Shown here piece after piece: positions 12,201-23,440 of a stretch of DNA of 64,000 bases (positions are counted from its first letter, which is position 1; each line of letters opens with the position of its first letter). The position numbers and the translations under genes were made by a program. Source of the DNA: Rotaria sordida (taxonomy: Eukaryota; Rotifera; Eurotatoria; Philodinida; Philodinidae); contig CAJNOL010000191.1 of the NCBI GenBank assembly GCA_905250125.1, positions 124,702 through 188,701 on the forward strand. The letters are read 5' to 3'. Below the pieces are notes generated by a model. That model did not search any database, was not told the origin of the DNA, and was given only the letters and a program-made list of their open reading frames with translations.

Positions 12201-15200
12201 GTATTATTTTTACTAACGAATGGATCCGAAATTTTGTCTCATTTTTTTTTTATACGAATAAATGTACTCGTAGAATTATGTATAAAACTAGTAATAGAAG
12301 TCGAAGTGTCCTTTGTGTTGAAATTAGAAAAACAAGTGGGACAATTTTGTAGGAAAAATCAGGATATTGTAAAATCTATTAAATAATTTCTCATGAGATA
12401 GTAAGTTTTTATTTTCAAAAAAATCAACTGGAATAAATATGAGGAAAATTTCACGGAAATCTAATTCAATATTTTGAAAAATAAGTGTAGAATATTGATT
12501 GTAATATAAAATTTATTTTATATCCTCGACATTGCTTGAGTTAGGAAGGGATGTAGCCGTGAAAGTGGAACTTATGTGTGCGTAAAGAAAAGAGTCACAC
12601 CTACACGCTTATATCAATTTTATCTTTTTCACTTACATAATTTTAATATTCAAGTTAATTAATGAAGCATATGTTAATAGTTACGAGTAATAAGATGAAT
12701 GACGTGACTCAACTCAAACTAAGCGTAAACATATATACACTCTATTTCCCCATACTTTTCAGAGTAAAATGAATTTTCCAGCAGGAAACAAGGAGTTGCA
12801 TCTCTTCAAATGAATGTGTAAAAATAAATTTTAGGTGTACGTCATCGACATTTAATCTGCATCGTTGTTGCAGCACTATTCTTTAGCTTGTATCATTCAT
12901 TGAATAATAGTATGCAGAAATTGAAATTTACCATGATCTCTGATTCCTACACAAGACAAACTCTGTATATAAGTGAATGGAATAGCGATAAACTCATGGC
13001 ACTTACTCTTCTAACAGTTACTCCCTTATTCTCCCATGCTACTTGTTAGAAAATTTATTAACAACCAAAATAATATAGAAGATATTAAATAGATATTACC
13101 CTCACTCATTATCTTTTCGTCCATATCTTCTAACACTTGTATCGCTTTGAATCAAATTTTTTAAAATTATCATGAAATTCTGTTGAAATTGGTCTATTTT
13201 GTTGTTTCTTTTATTTATAAAACTTAACCAGTTTTAGTAAACTATTGGGTGTAACTATCAAAATTGTCATATATTCAAGAAGGAAAAAATCAAGACTTGA
13301 GTGCTTTGAAATCCAAATGCCGTACTTCACTTACGTCGAAATACTCAAGTTTTTGCTTTTTTTCTTTTTGCACATGCGTACCTCTTTTTTCTCATGATTA
13401 CAGCTCAATTCGTAGAAATTGACTTTATTAATGACAATGTACTTTCAACCATGAATTAAGAATTGAACGAAGTATATAGAAATAAAATTTTAAAGATGAA
13501 AGAGACAACGTTGATTGAACAATACAGAATTTCGCGATAGTTCAAAACAATAAAAAGCAAGAAGTGCCCTTCGGTATAGTCTACTTGACACTAATAATAT
13601 ACTAAGAAATTGATGTTTAGAATATTATTCATCGTCAATTTATCTAGATTTTCGAATATGATGATAAATACGTACTACACGATGAATTTCACCATTTTCT
13701 ACATAAGATTTATAATGACTTTGTAAAATTGTACGACTTGTTTCACGAAAATCTTCAACACATTCAACTAATGATCGAAATTTAACATCACATGCTTCAC
13801 CAATACCATGTACAACAAAACATAAATGTTGAATAGGATCTTTATCACCAAATCGGACTTCATCGAAAAACATTTCAGGTAAACCACGTTTTAATGTTCG
13901 TGTTTCATACTAAAATGAATTATATGAATGTATATGTTAGTTTCTTTTTTTTCTTTAATTTATATATACAGAAAAATTCGGCCATTGAGTTATTTCACTA
14001 TCAGTAGATTGTATTGTCATTAAGATAGGACTATGAAAAATAAGAATTTCTTTTCCATTTTTCATTTCATGTTTTGTATGCCAAGATTGTTGATGACATG
14101 TTTCTTTATAAAGATTCTATTAAAAAAGAAAAATTTGATTAATTCAAAAAAAAACAAAACTTCATAAACGTATGTTTTTTTTTCTTCTTTACCTCAAGTA
14201 TTTCATTCATTTGTTCATCATATGGAATAAATCGACTATCACGTTCAGGTAAATAAAACCATTTTGAACGTCGTATTTCATTTGGTTCATCAGTCCAATA
14301 GGCAGGTGTACGAATACGTTCAACAAGATTAACATCATAACAATTACCATTTGTAGCAATTGTTACTTGATCTACAGGGAATTTAGTAAAAAAAAAAAGG
14401 GAATTTTTCGTTAATTAATATTATTAGTTTTTAATTTGTACACAATTGAATGTAAATCCCTTCAAGTTTGTGTGGTTTAAATGTGTATCGTATGAATAGT
14501 TGGACAGCTTAAAATAGTGTTCTAATAAAAACCTATCGAGATTTAGCTAAGCTATCGAATTTTTAATATAGCCATTTTCTAGAGGCGTTAGATTTTCTGA
14601 AAACTCGAAGTCCAACAGGGACTTCTGGAAAATAAACATATTAAGGATTAGATAGCTTAGTCAAACATCAATAGCTTTTTATTAGAACACTGTAATATCT
14701 ATAGGCAAATAATTATTGAAATCAGAAGAAGGTAGCTGAAGAGGTCCCTCGTTAGCTATTGGCTTGACGGACGAGGAAAGTTTCTCAGCTGATTAATCGT
14801 TTTCGATTTGAAATGATGTGCATCATGTAGACTCTAATGGACTATGAATATTCTGAAAAGAGTTCGAGCGCTTAGATTAAGAAAAGTTTTTTATGAATGA
14901 TATTTGTATCATTCTTCTATTTCCTATAACAATTTAAGAGAATACTTGATTTTCTTCTTACTCTGAGCATAAGCTTCATCTAGTCGTCGTACATCAGTTA
15001 ATGAAAATGGTATCCATGTAACATGACCTTGACTTTTTTTCGCATAAAACCAATATGGTTGTATTGGTGAATAATCATATCGTTCAGATCCAGTATTGAT
15101 AGGAATCTATATCGATATATATAATTAAATGACAATTAAATAATTATGAACTAACTGTTGTTGAAGTATTCGTTGTATTAAAATCGGCAATTGTTTTTGT

Positions 15201-15429
15201 AACATCGACATCATCAATGGGTACGACTACCATTGGAACTGATTCCGAAGTTGTTGTTGTTTGAGTATTTGATTGTCCAAAATTGAATTTGTCAGTTGTA
15301 AGTCCATGCTAAACATACACGAAATTCAAAAAAACAAGGGACTGATTAATTTTGATTGGTACTTACAAGAGCATTCAAAACAGAACCGAATTGGTTGGTT
15401 GATGATGCGTTAGTTTCATTATTATTCAT
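9274..15429 (-). CDS. DDHD-domain intracellular phospholipase A1 (SEC23IP/DDHD2 type)
   Basis: Seventeen exons: 15429-15367, 15308-15156, 15106-14962, 14371-14193, 14116-13970, 13909-13676, 12136-12095, 12037-11918, 11857-11752, 11685-11608, 11536-11530, 11451-11366, 11305-11205, 11142-10937, 10867-10755, 9715-9577, 9505-9274. They join in frame to 716 residues. A low-complexity T/S-rich N-terminus is followed by a WWE-like region ([17 protein letters not shown], about residues 80-190), the family motif FVVHGIG (about 260-266) and the lipase nucleophile GHSLG (393-397, Ser395). The C-terminal DDHD region has [28 protein letters not shown] and [20 protein letters not shown]. The family hydrolyses phosphatidic acid and other phospholipids at ER exit sites and Golgi. 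Vertebrate SEC23IP and DDHD2 carry a SAM domain between the lipase and DDHD parts; here that linker is only about 30 residues, so SAM is absent. Exon 11 is a 7-nt microexon needed to keep the frame. Confidence 0.9.
10285..10636. mobile_element. Fold-back repeat family A, copy 1 (DDHD intron 15)
   Basis: The two arms are inverted copies. The left begins cttacggggaaccttcttca then ttccgatttcaatgatttt; the right, reverse-complemented, begins cttacgagagagcctcttca then tttcgatttcaatgattta. Each arm also carries the core aagctatcgaatttttt or its complement. The spacer is short and there is no coding. The same family recurs at 14512-14753 and 31030-31600. Confidence 0.7.
14512..14753. mobile_element. 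Fold-back repeat family A, copy 2, left-truncated (DDHD intron 3)
   Basis: Shares agtgttctaataaaaacct, taagctatcgaattttt and a right arm ending ctgaagaggtccctcg with copies 1 and 3. The left arm lacks the outer 60 or so nt present in the others. Confidence 0.65.
14772..14885. repeat. Dispersed repeat, copy 2 (first copy at 3356-3475)
   Basis: Same-orientation match to 3356-3475, sharing gaggaaagttt, ctgatta and tatgaatattctgaaaa. It begins directly after the family A fold-back element. Confidence 0.45.
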
Positions 15430-15585
15430 TATCTAAAACAAATATTTGAAAAACGTATTTTCATTGTTCTATAAAATATTTTCACTGATAAAAACTTATC
15501 AACGGTAGACAAACGTTAAATGAATCAACATTTTTCTTTTATTTTTTGTACTCAGTCACTTATTTAAACATTTACAATTATAAGT
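15430..15585. promoter_or_regulatory. Shared intergenic region between divergent DDHD and Mpo1 genes
   Basis: Only 156 nt separate the two start codons, so the promoters must overlap or be bidirectional. An acceptor-like ttgttttag lies 3 nt before the DDHD ATG on the minus strand. Confidence 0.5.
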
Positions 15586-16113
15586 ATGACTCGTATTGGT
15601 TTACAACTTCTTTATCCATTTTTTAAGGGAAATTCATTAGAAAGTGAATTTGGATTTGTTAATTACTATCACTGTCATCCAATTAATCGTTTACTACATA
15701 TTATTACATTACCTTTCCTGATATTTTCTTTACTCTCTATAACATATTCTATTGATTATCGTCTATCTCTATTATTTTATATAATCTATTGTACAATTAT
15801 TTTTATTATTGATATTAAAAGTGGTCTAGCATTTTTAATTCTATTTGCTTTGGTATTTGGTCCAGCTAAAATATTATCTGCTCAAGGAATATTATCTATA
15901 TTCTATAGTTTATTAATAATGTTGACTGCTCTTATTATTCAAGGTATTGGACATTATCAGTTTCAAAAAGCTGCTCCGGCATTTCGTCTATTTGAAGCAA
16001 TATTTATAACGCCAACCTTTTTAATGATGTATCTTATCACCAATCATAATAAAACATTTTGGAATGATGTAAAAAATGAAACAAATAAATGGAAACAAGT
16101 TCTTGAAAAATAA
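15586..16113 (+). CDS. Mpo1/DUF962 family multi-pass membrane protein
   Basis: A single-exon gene of 175 residues. It matches the DUF962 (Mpo1-like, YGL010w) family: N-terminal FFKGNSLESEFGFVNYYHCH, then H-x4-NR-x2-H-x4-P spacing (His29, Asn34, Arg35, His38, Pro43), four or so hydrophobic segments between residues 38 and 125, and a second histidine motif GIGHYQFQKAAPA near 121-133. Yeast Mpo1 is an iron-dependent dioxygenase in the ER that acts on 2-hydroxy fatty acids from phytosphingosine breakdown. The conserved histidines are here, so a similar lipid-oxidising role is plausible but inferred. The start is fixed by the conserved N-terminus and upstream stops. It converges on DCTN3, with 118 nt between stops. 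Confidence 0.85.
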   Translation: MTRIGLQLLYPFFKGNSLESEFGFVNYYHCHPINRLLHIITLPFLIFSLLSITYSIDYRLSLLFYIIYCTIIFIIDIKSGLAFLILFALVFGPAKILSAQGILSIFYSLLIMLTALIIQGIGHYQFQKAAPAFRLFEAIFITPTFLMMYLITNHNKTFWNDVKNETNKWKQVLEK

Positions 16114-16231
16114 AAAAAAAAAAGAAAAGAAAAGAAAACGAAAACGAAAACCATAAAAGAACATTATACACCCAAATTATCAATATGATCCTTTTTTTTA
16201 TTGTTGAAATAAGAAAAAAAAAGCTATGTCA

Positions 16232-17887
16232 CTATTCAATTGGATTATCTTGAATTTCTGATAATGTTTTCTGATTTTTATTTAAGATTTGTTTATATTG
16301 TTGAAGATTTTCGTCCATCATTAGAGTCTAGACAAAAAAAAAAAAGACAAAAGTATTCAAAAAAATAATCAAAGAAACTCTTTCTTACAAATGCTGCATA
16401 ATTTTGTAAAAAATTACTTAATTCTTGTGTAAATTCACTATGATAATTCTATAAATAAATTATGAATCAAAAGAATATGTACATTAATCTTTCAAACTTT
16501 AATATCATTATGAGTAACCAATAATTTATTCAAAGTTGTAGATAATTTTGGTATTTCTATTGAATTGAAAATATGTTTACAAATAAATCAAAAAAAAAAA
16601 AAGAAGTTTTTTTTCTATACCTTGAAAATGTTCTCCGTCAAGTACACGTGCTAATGTATCGATTTCGGAAAGTGTTTGTGTTATTTCACGTATACGTTCT
16701 TCATCTAAATAATAATAATTTTTATGAATATTTTTATTGTAAATTTTAAAAAAAAAACCATTTACCAGCAAGTATTAATTCTAATTTTGTTGCTCTATCT
16801 GCTAATAAATGTCGTTGAAATTCCGAACTTGTTAAATGATTGATTTCATCAGCTACATATAAAAATAAAGATTTTATTAATATTATGTAGATAAAAGATA
16901 TGAAATCTAAATTTTTGATTCGTTTTAGTATTGAATAAGAAAGAACATATTTTTATACTTGAAGAAAAAAAATAAAGTTTCATGAACAAATTAATTAAGA
17001 TTTCTCTTTCGGGGAGCGATGTAAAACTTCGGTAGAGCTAAGCCAAACTTAAGAGACACGCTACATTCTCGTTGGATAAAATACTGCACCTTATCATTGT
17101 AGTTCGCAACAAGTAACACATTAAAACTCTACTGATCTCATTCATTTTGTGAATGAGTGATATATAAGAAGCAGAAGAAAAATATTTTCATTGTCCATTA
17201 GAATGATGCTAAAGTTCTTAGAGAAATCTTCATGTTTATTAATACAAGAGAAATTTAATAGAAGTAATGCATTTTAAAATATTACAATTGAATACAAGAG
17301 TTTATAGAGAATAATGACTGTAGAAAAATCAAGAAGGTCAAAAAAACGTAATAAGAAAATATTAAAATACGCTTGTCGTACTCGTCCTAGAATCTGTTAT
17401 TTACGATTCAGTTCATTCAATCATATCAGTTTATTTAATCTTTTCTATAAATACATATTCATATATGAATTTCAGAAAAAAAAAGTCGCAATTTCTTTCG
17501 CATACTCAACATATCAATATTCTAATTACAACTTGAGTATAACAGATTTACATGAAAGACAAAAATTTGTATTCTTAATGGAATATTTTACCTTTATTTA
17601 ACAATGTTTTAGCATTATTATTATTGCTTGCATGTCGAAAAACATGTTCATTAAGATCATTAATTGTTTCATTGATCTAAAAAAGTTTTTCTTCAATGTT
17701 AAACTTAATGAAACAACCTTCATACTCGTTTTTTATCTAATTTATCCGATTTTCCAATAAAATTTTCCAAACGTTTTAAACGCCATTCTAAATTATTAGT
17801 TCGTTCGACATCTAAGTTAAAGAAAAAAAGCAAAATCAAAATCAAAATTCAATTCATTATTAATTTACCTGATATTGTCGTCGACAT
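16232..17887 (-). CDS. DCTN3: Dynactin subunit 3 (p24)
   Basis: Eight exons, 17887-17869, 17811-17726, 17676-17592, 16852-16766, 16704-16621, 16556-16498, 16448-16389 and 16327-16232, join in frame to 191 residues. Human p24 has 186 from memory. The protein is predicted to be almost all helix with coiled-coil character: NLEWRLKRLENFIGKS at the N-terminus, RATKLELILADEERI in the middle and FTQELSNFLQNYAAFTLMMD near the end, each lining up with the human subunit in position. p24 forms part of the dynactin shoulder complex with p150Glued and p50, which activates the dynein motor for retrograde transport. Identity is low by eye, so the call rests on length, architecture and a few aligned stretches. 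Intron 3 is unusually long (739 nt) for this gene. Confidence 0.75.
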
Positions 17888-18180
17888 GCTCGCAATGGAA
17901 AAAGTCTCAAAACGAAAAATACTAACGATTCTCAAAAAACGCTGATTTCTTTAAGCCAATCCAACACGACCTGCTGACCTTCTTCTATTGAAATGCATTA
18001 ATCATTTGAATAATTTTGATTGGTTAAGAATATATCGTCCGCACGGAGGTCGCTAAACCTAGATAATAATCTTCGATCGATTGATTGTTTGTTTTTTTAT
18101 TTCTTTTGCTTTTTAAATTTGTCCGCAGTCGCCTATTCATTTTTCCAATAGTGAACATTTCTTCTTCTTTTCTTTCTTAG

Positions 18181-19837
18181 GCTTTTGTTAAAATTATTAA
18201 AAGTAAAGCATATTTTAAAAGATATTAAGTCGAATCAAAGCGTCGTCGACGTAAGTTTTTTGGTATCAATAGACTCCTTTGACTTTTTTTTTCATGTTTA
18301 ATTTTTTAGGGAGTAAAATTGATTATTATGCTCATCATGTACTGATCAAGATAAAAATAAATATAATACACCAAAATATCGTCTTATTGTTGGAATAACA
18401 AATAAAGATATTATTTGTCAAGTAAGTATTAGAAAAGCTTCATAGTGCATATGATGATTTTTATAATTTCTGTCATCTCTTCTGAATATGAAAGGATGTC
18501 GAAAACCTTTTTTTTGCAAAATTCTGATGCACTTTAAATAGAATAAACTATTTATATATATATATATCTGTGTAGTTATTATTTAGATTGCTTATGCACG
18601 TATTGAAGGCAACTATATTGTATCATCAGCATATGCACATGAATTACTACGTTATGATGTTAAACTTGGTTTAAACAATTATGCTGCTGCTTATTGTACC
18701 GGTTTACTTTTAGCTCGACGAATATTATAAAAACATAAACTTGATAGTATATGTAAAGGTACGACGGATGTTACAGGTGATGAATTTGAAAATGAACCAG
18801 TTGATGGTGAAAAACATCCATTTCGTTGTTATCTTGGTGTTGCTCTAACACGTAGAACAACCGATGCTAAAGTTTTTAGTGCATTAAAAGATGCTGTTGA
18901 TGGTGGATTAGATATTCCTCATAGGTAACAAAAACAAGATAATTAGACTTAATATATCATTTCTATAAATTAATATTCTTACAAAAGTAATTATGTGTTC
19001 TGATAGCACGCGAAATTCTCTACAACTATACATATATATATGTAAGTTTTGAACTGCACTTGTTCGCTAAATAAAAATACAATTGTAGATAATTCCGCGT
19101 GCTATCAAAATATATAATTTTGTAAGAATATTCATTCATATATAGAAGATGCAAAATTTGATTAGATATAAGTTCATCGGAACGATATTAGAAAGAGTTC
19201 TACCTAAAATGGACATTTTTTGCCCCTTGCTGATTTTACCCTTTGTTTTTTTTATATTTATTTTAAGTGCATATGATGAATATTCAATTTTTTTTCTGTC
19301 ATCTCTTCTGATTTCGATTTGACGATAATTTATTTCTGATGCACTTTATTATCTGATAAAAAACAAACAACTATTATCTTCTTATTTTTTTTAGTACTCG
19401 ACATTTTCCAGGTTACAGTCGAGAAGGAAAAAAATTCGATGCTGATGCTCATCGTCAATATATATTTGGTCTACATGTTGCCAATTATATAACAGCACTT
19501 AAAGAAGAAAATTCAGATCTTTATGCCAAACAATTTTCATGTTTTGTTACAGCTGGTATTGAACCAAGCTCGGTATAATTTATTTATTTTTTATTGGAAG
19601 AAAAAAAAATTTTTTATAAATGTTTTTCAGTTTGAAGCTCTATATAAAGCTGTACATGCTGTTATTCGTGCTGATCCATCATCACCATCACCGAAGAAAG
19701 CTGATACAGTTAAATCAAAATGGTAAATTATTTTCTTTAAATTTTTATTAGCATATATGTAAAATTGTTGATATTTTAGATGGAATAAAGTTAAACCTGC
19801 CAGATCATGTGCAATAACGAAAGACAGCTTATCTTAA
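18181..19837 (+). pseudogene. RPL5: Ribosomal protein L5 (uL18) pseudogene with introns retained
   Basis: Six exon-like blocks, 18181-18251, about 18310-18421, 18587-18924, 19395-19572, 19631-19722 and 19780-19837, match eukaryotic RPL5 in order: [90 protein letters not shown]. It is broken by a stop where RPL5 has Gln (18226-18228), a stop at 18728-18730, a one-base frameshift around 18335-18345, and a stop formed at the last splice junction where RPL5 has Arg. Introns are intact, so it is a duplicated, not retroposed, copy. The initiator exon is not visible and the basic C-terminal tail is degenerate. A functional copy should lie elsewhere in the genome. Confidence 0.88.
18972..19132. mobile_element. 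Short inverted-repeat element (MITE) inside the RPL5 pseudogene intron
   Basis: The left arm begins aatattcttacaaaa and contains tgatagcacgcg. The reverse complement of the right arm begins the same way and contains the same core. Arms are about 54 nt with few mismatches and the element is 161 nt long. No coding. Confidence 0.7.
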
Positions 19838-21929
19838 AACGATATAAAACGCTGATGTTTAATATTAGATGAATTTGTCTATTGTTAACAATCGTATATA
19901 AGATCATTTATTGTTATGTTTTACCGAAAGAATGTTATCGTCAACCGCTTGTTCTAGTTTTTATTTGATTGTCATTATTGACAATTGATGGAAACAAAAA
20001 GAAAATAAAACCGAAAAAACATTCAGTGATATTATAATTTTATTTATTTATTGATTTGAATAGATAAATTCTTATAGACAAAAAAAATAAAAAGTATTTT
20101 ATAAAAATTTCTAACTGAAATAATATCAATAATAAATACTCAATGTTCTTTGCTTATCCATGGCGACATTATACAAAAATTTATCATCGTTCACTTATAT
20201 TGATTTATTCTTCTTTGTTGTTCAACTAAAAAAAATGAAAAAAGTTGTAGTTTTTCTTTGATTGCTCAGATCAACAATGTGTTGTATTAAACGGAACTGT
20301 GGTATGTGTAGAAAAAAATAGTCAATTAAGTATTAAGTTAAATGGTCACATTGAAAAGAATGGATCTTTTTATGCACTGTTTTAGCATGAAACTATCAAT
20401 AACGTTCTCATCCTCAAGTTTCATATACAAAAGAAGTACGCTTCATAGTTCACGTTAGAATTCATTTGTTTTTGGAATATGCAAACAATAGAAATATACT
20501 TCTCAGAAAATAAAACTTAATAATAGGAATCAATGTTGATAAAAAAAAAAAATCAAACAAATTTATCGGTACAAGTGTTTCCAGAGCAGACTGAAATCAA
20601 ACAGAATCAAAAAAATTTTTTTTTTCACATTTATCACTTGACTTCTCAAACAAAATGATTTTTGTTTTATGCGTTTGATTGTTCAGAATAGTTTATAATA
20701 TCGATTGCATGAGTCATACACTAGTTTCTGTTTATAGTTGCATTCAAGGTTTGATATTATCAGATTGAAAAACGAAACGATCATTTGATTTAGAAATATG
20801 TATTGCATAATTTTGAAAACATTTATGCATCATCATTGTTTAAAATTAAATAATTCTATCATACTGCTATATAATAAGTTTTTCTATAACAAAACCTTGT
20901 ATATAAAATACAATTAATTGCATTATTCATAGAAAACAATCAAGTTAAAAACTCTATTAGTACGAAAAAGAATTTAAATAGAAAAGGTCATATAGTCTTA
21001 CACGTGTGAAGAAGACAACTGTTTTTGTCAGAATATTGTGTCATTAATTATTATTGAGATGATTATTCTATAAATATTATAATTAAATAAATTGTTTCTT
21101 TTTTTTTAATAATATTTAATTTTTGAACAAAAATATACAATTCTACAGCGCAGTATAAAATTTAACGTACGAGAATTAATTAATAAACATGTCCCAAAAT
21201 CCCAAGTGTCCAAATAGTTTTTTTTGCGTAGGAAATCAAACAGTTTGTTAAAAAAGCCTCAAAGCTTTATAAAAATCTTCTCGAAAGTTTTTGTTTTTGT
21301 GCAAAATAAAATAGAGACATCGATCTATTGAACGATATAATCAAAGTCACAAAAAAAAATATTTTCTTTTGTTTGTGAAATATGCTTTACAAGACATGTA
21401 TTACAGGGTGTCCAAATCATTTTTTTAAATACTGTATGTCAGTCATACTTTTGAAATTTGGCTAAAACAAAATTGTTAATATTTGTACCACTATCGATAA
21501 AATTTTTTTCTGCAGAGTAATTGTTTGCAAAGTGGATGTAAAATACTTGCCCATTAAAATAGATACTCGTTGAATGTATTACAGTTAGGATAGAGCTGAA
21601 AATACCGTGTTGATGTTTCCAAAGTAAAAAAAAAAATTCGGCGGGTGTTAAGTAATACATTTTTACTTTGTTATCGAGGTGATAAAAGTTCATAAATGGT
21701 CTATTCATCAGAATATTTGATCAATAAAAGCTGTGTTTCTTCTACTATAACAGAGTGTGGGTGTTGATGAAGAGAAGACCTACACATGCACCATGCTTGT
21801 TCGTTTTTTTTTCTATCTATTTCCTTTTCGAATAATATTAATTGATAAAGAAGATGATTATAAAAATTTAGTAGAATTTTATCAACAAGTCGATGATAGT
21901 CAATGATGATCTGCTTGTAATGTAGAGAA
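19838..21929. other. Gene-poor interval with a short decayed frame
   Basis: AT-rich, no supported gene. A plus-strand frame at 21842-21914 (KEDDYKNLVEFYQQVDDSQ) looks like former coding sequence and stops just before the piggyBac-like element. The stretches near 21210 and 21412 share tgtccaaat followed by a T run, a possible dispersed repeat. Confidence 0.35.
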
Positions 21930-22647
21930 TTAACCCTTTGGTGGCACAGTTTTTTTTAGAAAATAAAATAAAATTTCATTGTCAAAATTCATTACATTTT
22001 TGGATATTATTAAAGATCATAAATGCTCTATTGAGTGTAGATTTAAGGATATACCTAGTTTATTATCGAATAACAAAAACAAAACAAATACATAAAACTT
22101 CTAATACAACTACTTATGTAACATACAGGAAGAAAATATACGAGAAAGAAAGAAACTAAAAATGCAATAAACTGTAAAACTCTTCATATCAATCAGTCAT
22201 GCAAAGTTTTACATTAAAATCTTTGCACATATAATGTGAATCTGTTTCCCGCTTTGATCTTCTATTAGTATGAACATATATAATACAAACTATTATCGTT
22301 TCTTTATAACTTGATTTTTTTCCGACCATTTTATATTATCTGTACCATATATGTGCCTATTTGTAGTACTTCTATAGAATATTCTAGAATGATAGATAAA
22401 GTGAATAATTCAAAATGAATCAGTAATGGTGTGTTAATGTTAGATGGCCTAGCATGAATGCCTAAGTACAGTGAATTATATCTCATTGTCTATAATATTG
22501 AGCGCTAGTGCATAAAGTCGTTACTCCTGACCCATATGTTTACATACAAAGCGTATAAAAAAATTCTGTTTTAGTATAATTAAGTACATTTTTCTCTAAC
22601 TGAATTTTAAAACCGTAAATTTATGACCTTCGCCCCCAAAGGGTTAA
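21930..22647. mobile_element. piggyBac-like miniature element with TTAA target duplication
   Basis: TTAA at 21930-21933 is followed by CCCTTTGGTGGC; the other end is GCCCCCAAAGGG followed by TTAA at 22644-22647. Terminal repeats starting CCC and flanked by a TTAA duplication are the classic signature of the piggyBac superfamily. The 710-nt interior shows no transposase frame, so it is non-autonomous. Confidence 0.75.
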
Positions 22648-22845
22648 ATATATACACAGCCTACCCAACATAGAGCTGTTTTGAATAGTTCAAAAAAGAG
22701 ACATATCTTCTCACTTACTTGTCGTGGATTTCTTTGCATCGTTTAGTAGGTCTCATTCAAATCTATCGATTGATATGAAATCCAAAATTGACTGCTACAA
22801 TTAGAGAAGAGTATTAAGTGATATTCGTCGTGGTAGTCCATTAAT

Positions 22846-23440
22846 GGTATGAGACATGAATCATATCTTTATGTAAACGGAAAGGTAAAGGATAATCTTT
22901 TGTCATATGTTCGTACATCACTCGATAGAGAACTGAAGCAACTTAATTTTACATATAGATCGGTTAAGTATATGAGCAAATGAATGAAGTATTTTCTATG
23001 AAAACATTCTATAGCCTAAGCTTTGTGAGGACATGAACTGTGAATATATGACAATTAGTTCAGTCACTTGATATATAGTACAGAATGCATTAAAAGGTTT
23101 AATTTTATTATTTAAAGACTTTTGACAATCAAAATGACGAAAATCGGTAACATAAAGTTGAATTTTATAAGGAGGACAAGATAAAAAGTTAGTCTTTGGT
23201 CTATTCGATAAGCTAATTTTATCCATTACAGCTGTGAGGACAGTTGATCATAAATAATGAATCAAATAGATAATTAAATGATCAATTGACAGCGTTCTTT
23301 AGAAAGCGTATGGGTGTGCGGATGCGGGTGAGGATCTTCTATTCTTCAGCATCCCCAACCTCTACTTTGCTATAGAATCTTATGGATATAAAGAAGCATT
23401 AGTATGTGTTTTGAATTTAATTAAGATCGTTGTTGATTAG
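22846..23440 (+). pseudogene. Decayed coding tracts, family unknown
   Basis: Two plus-strand protein-like frames: 22846-22983 (contains LSYVRTSLDRELKQLNF) and 23306-23440 (contains EDLLFFSIPNLYFAIESYGY). Codon use and amino acid composition look like real protein, but no start, splice or stop arrangement makes a whole gene, and the frames change between them. They may belong to the same old gene as the frame at 21842. I do not recognise the family. Confidence 0.3.

Noticed and set aside
17314..17601. 95-codon plus-strand open frame
   Set aside because: Lies in DCTN3 intron 3, is Lys/Phe-rich, has no family resemblance and no splice context.
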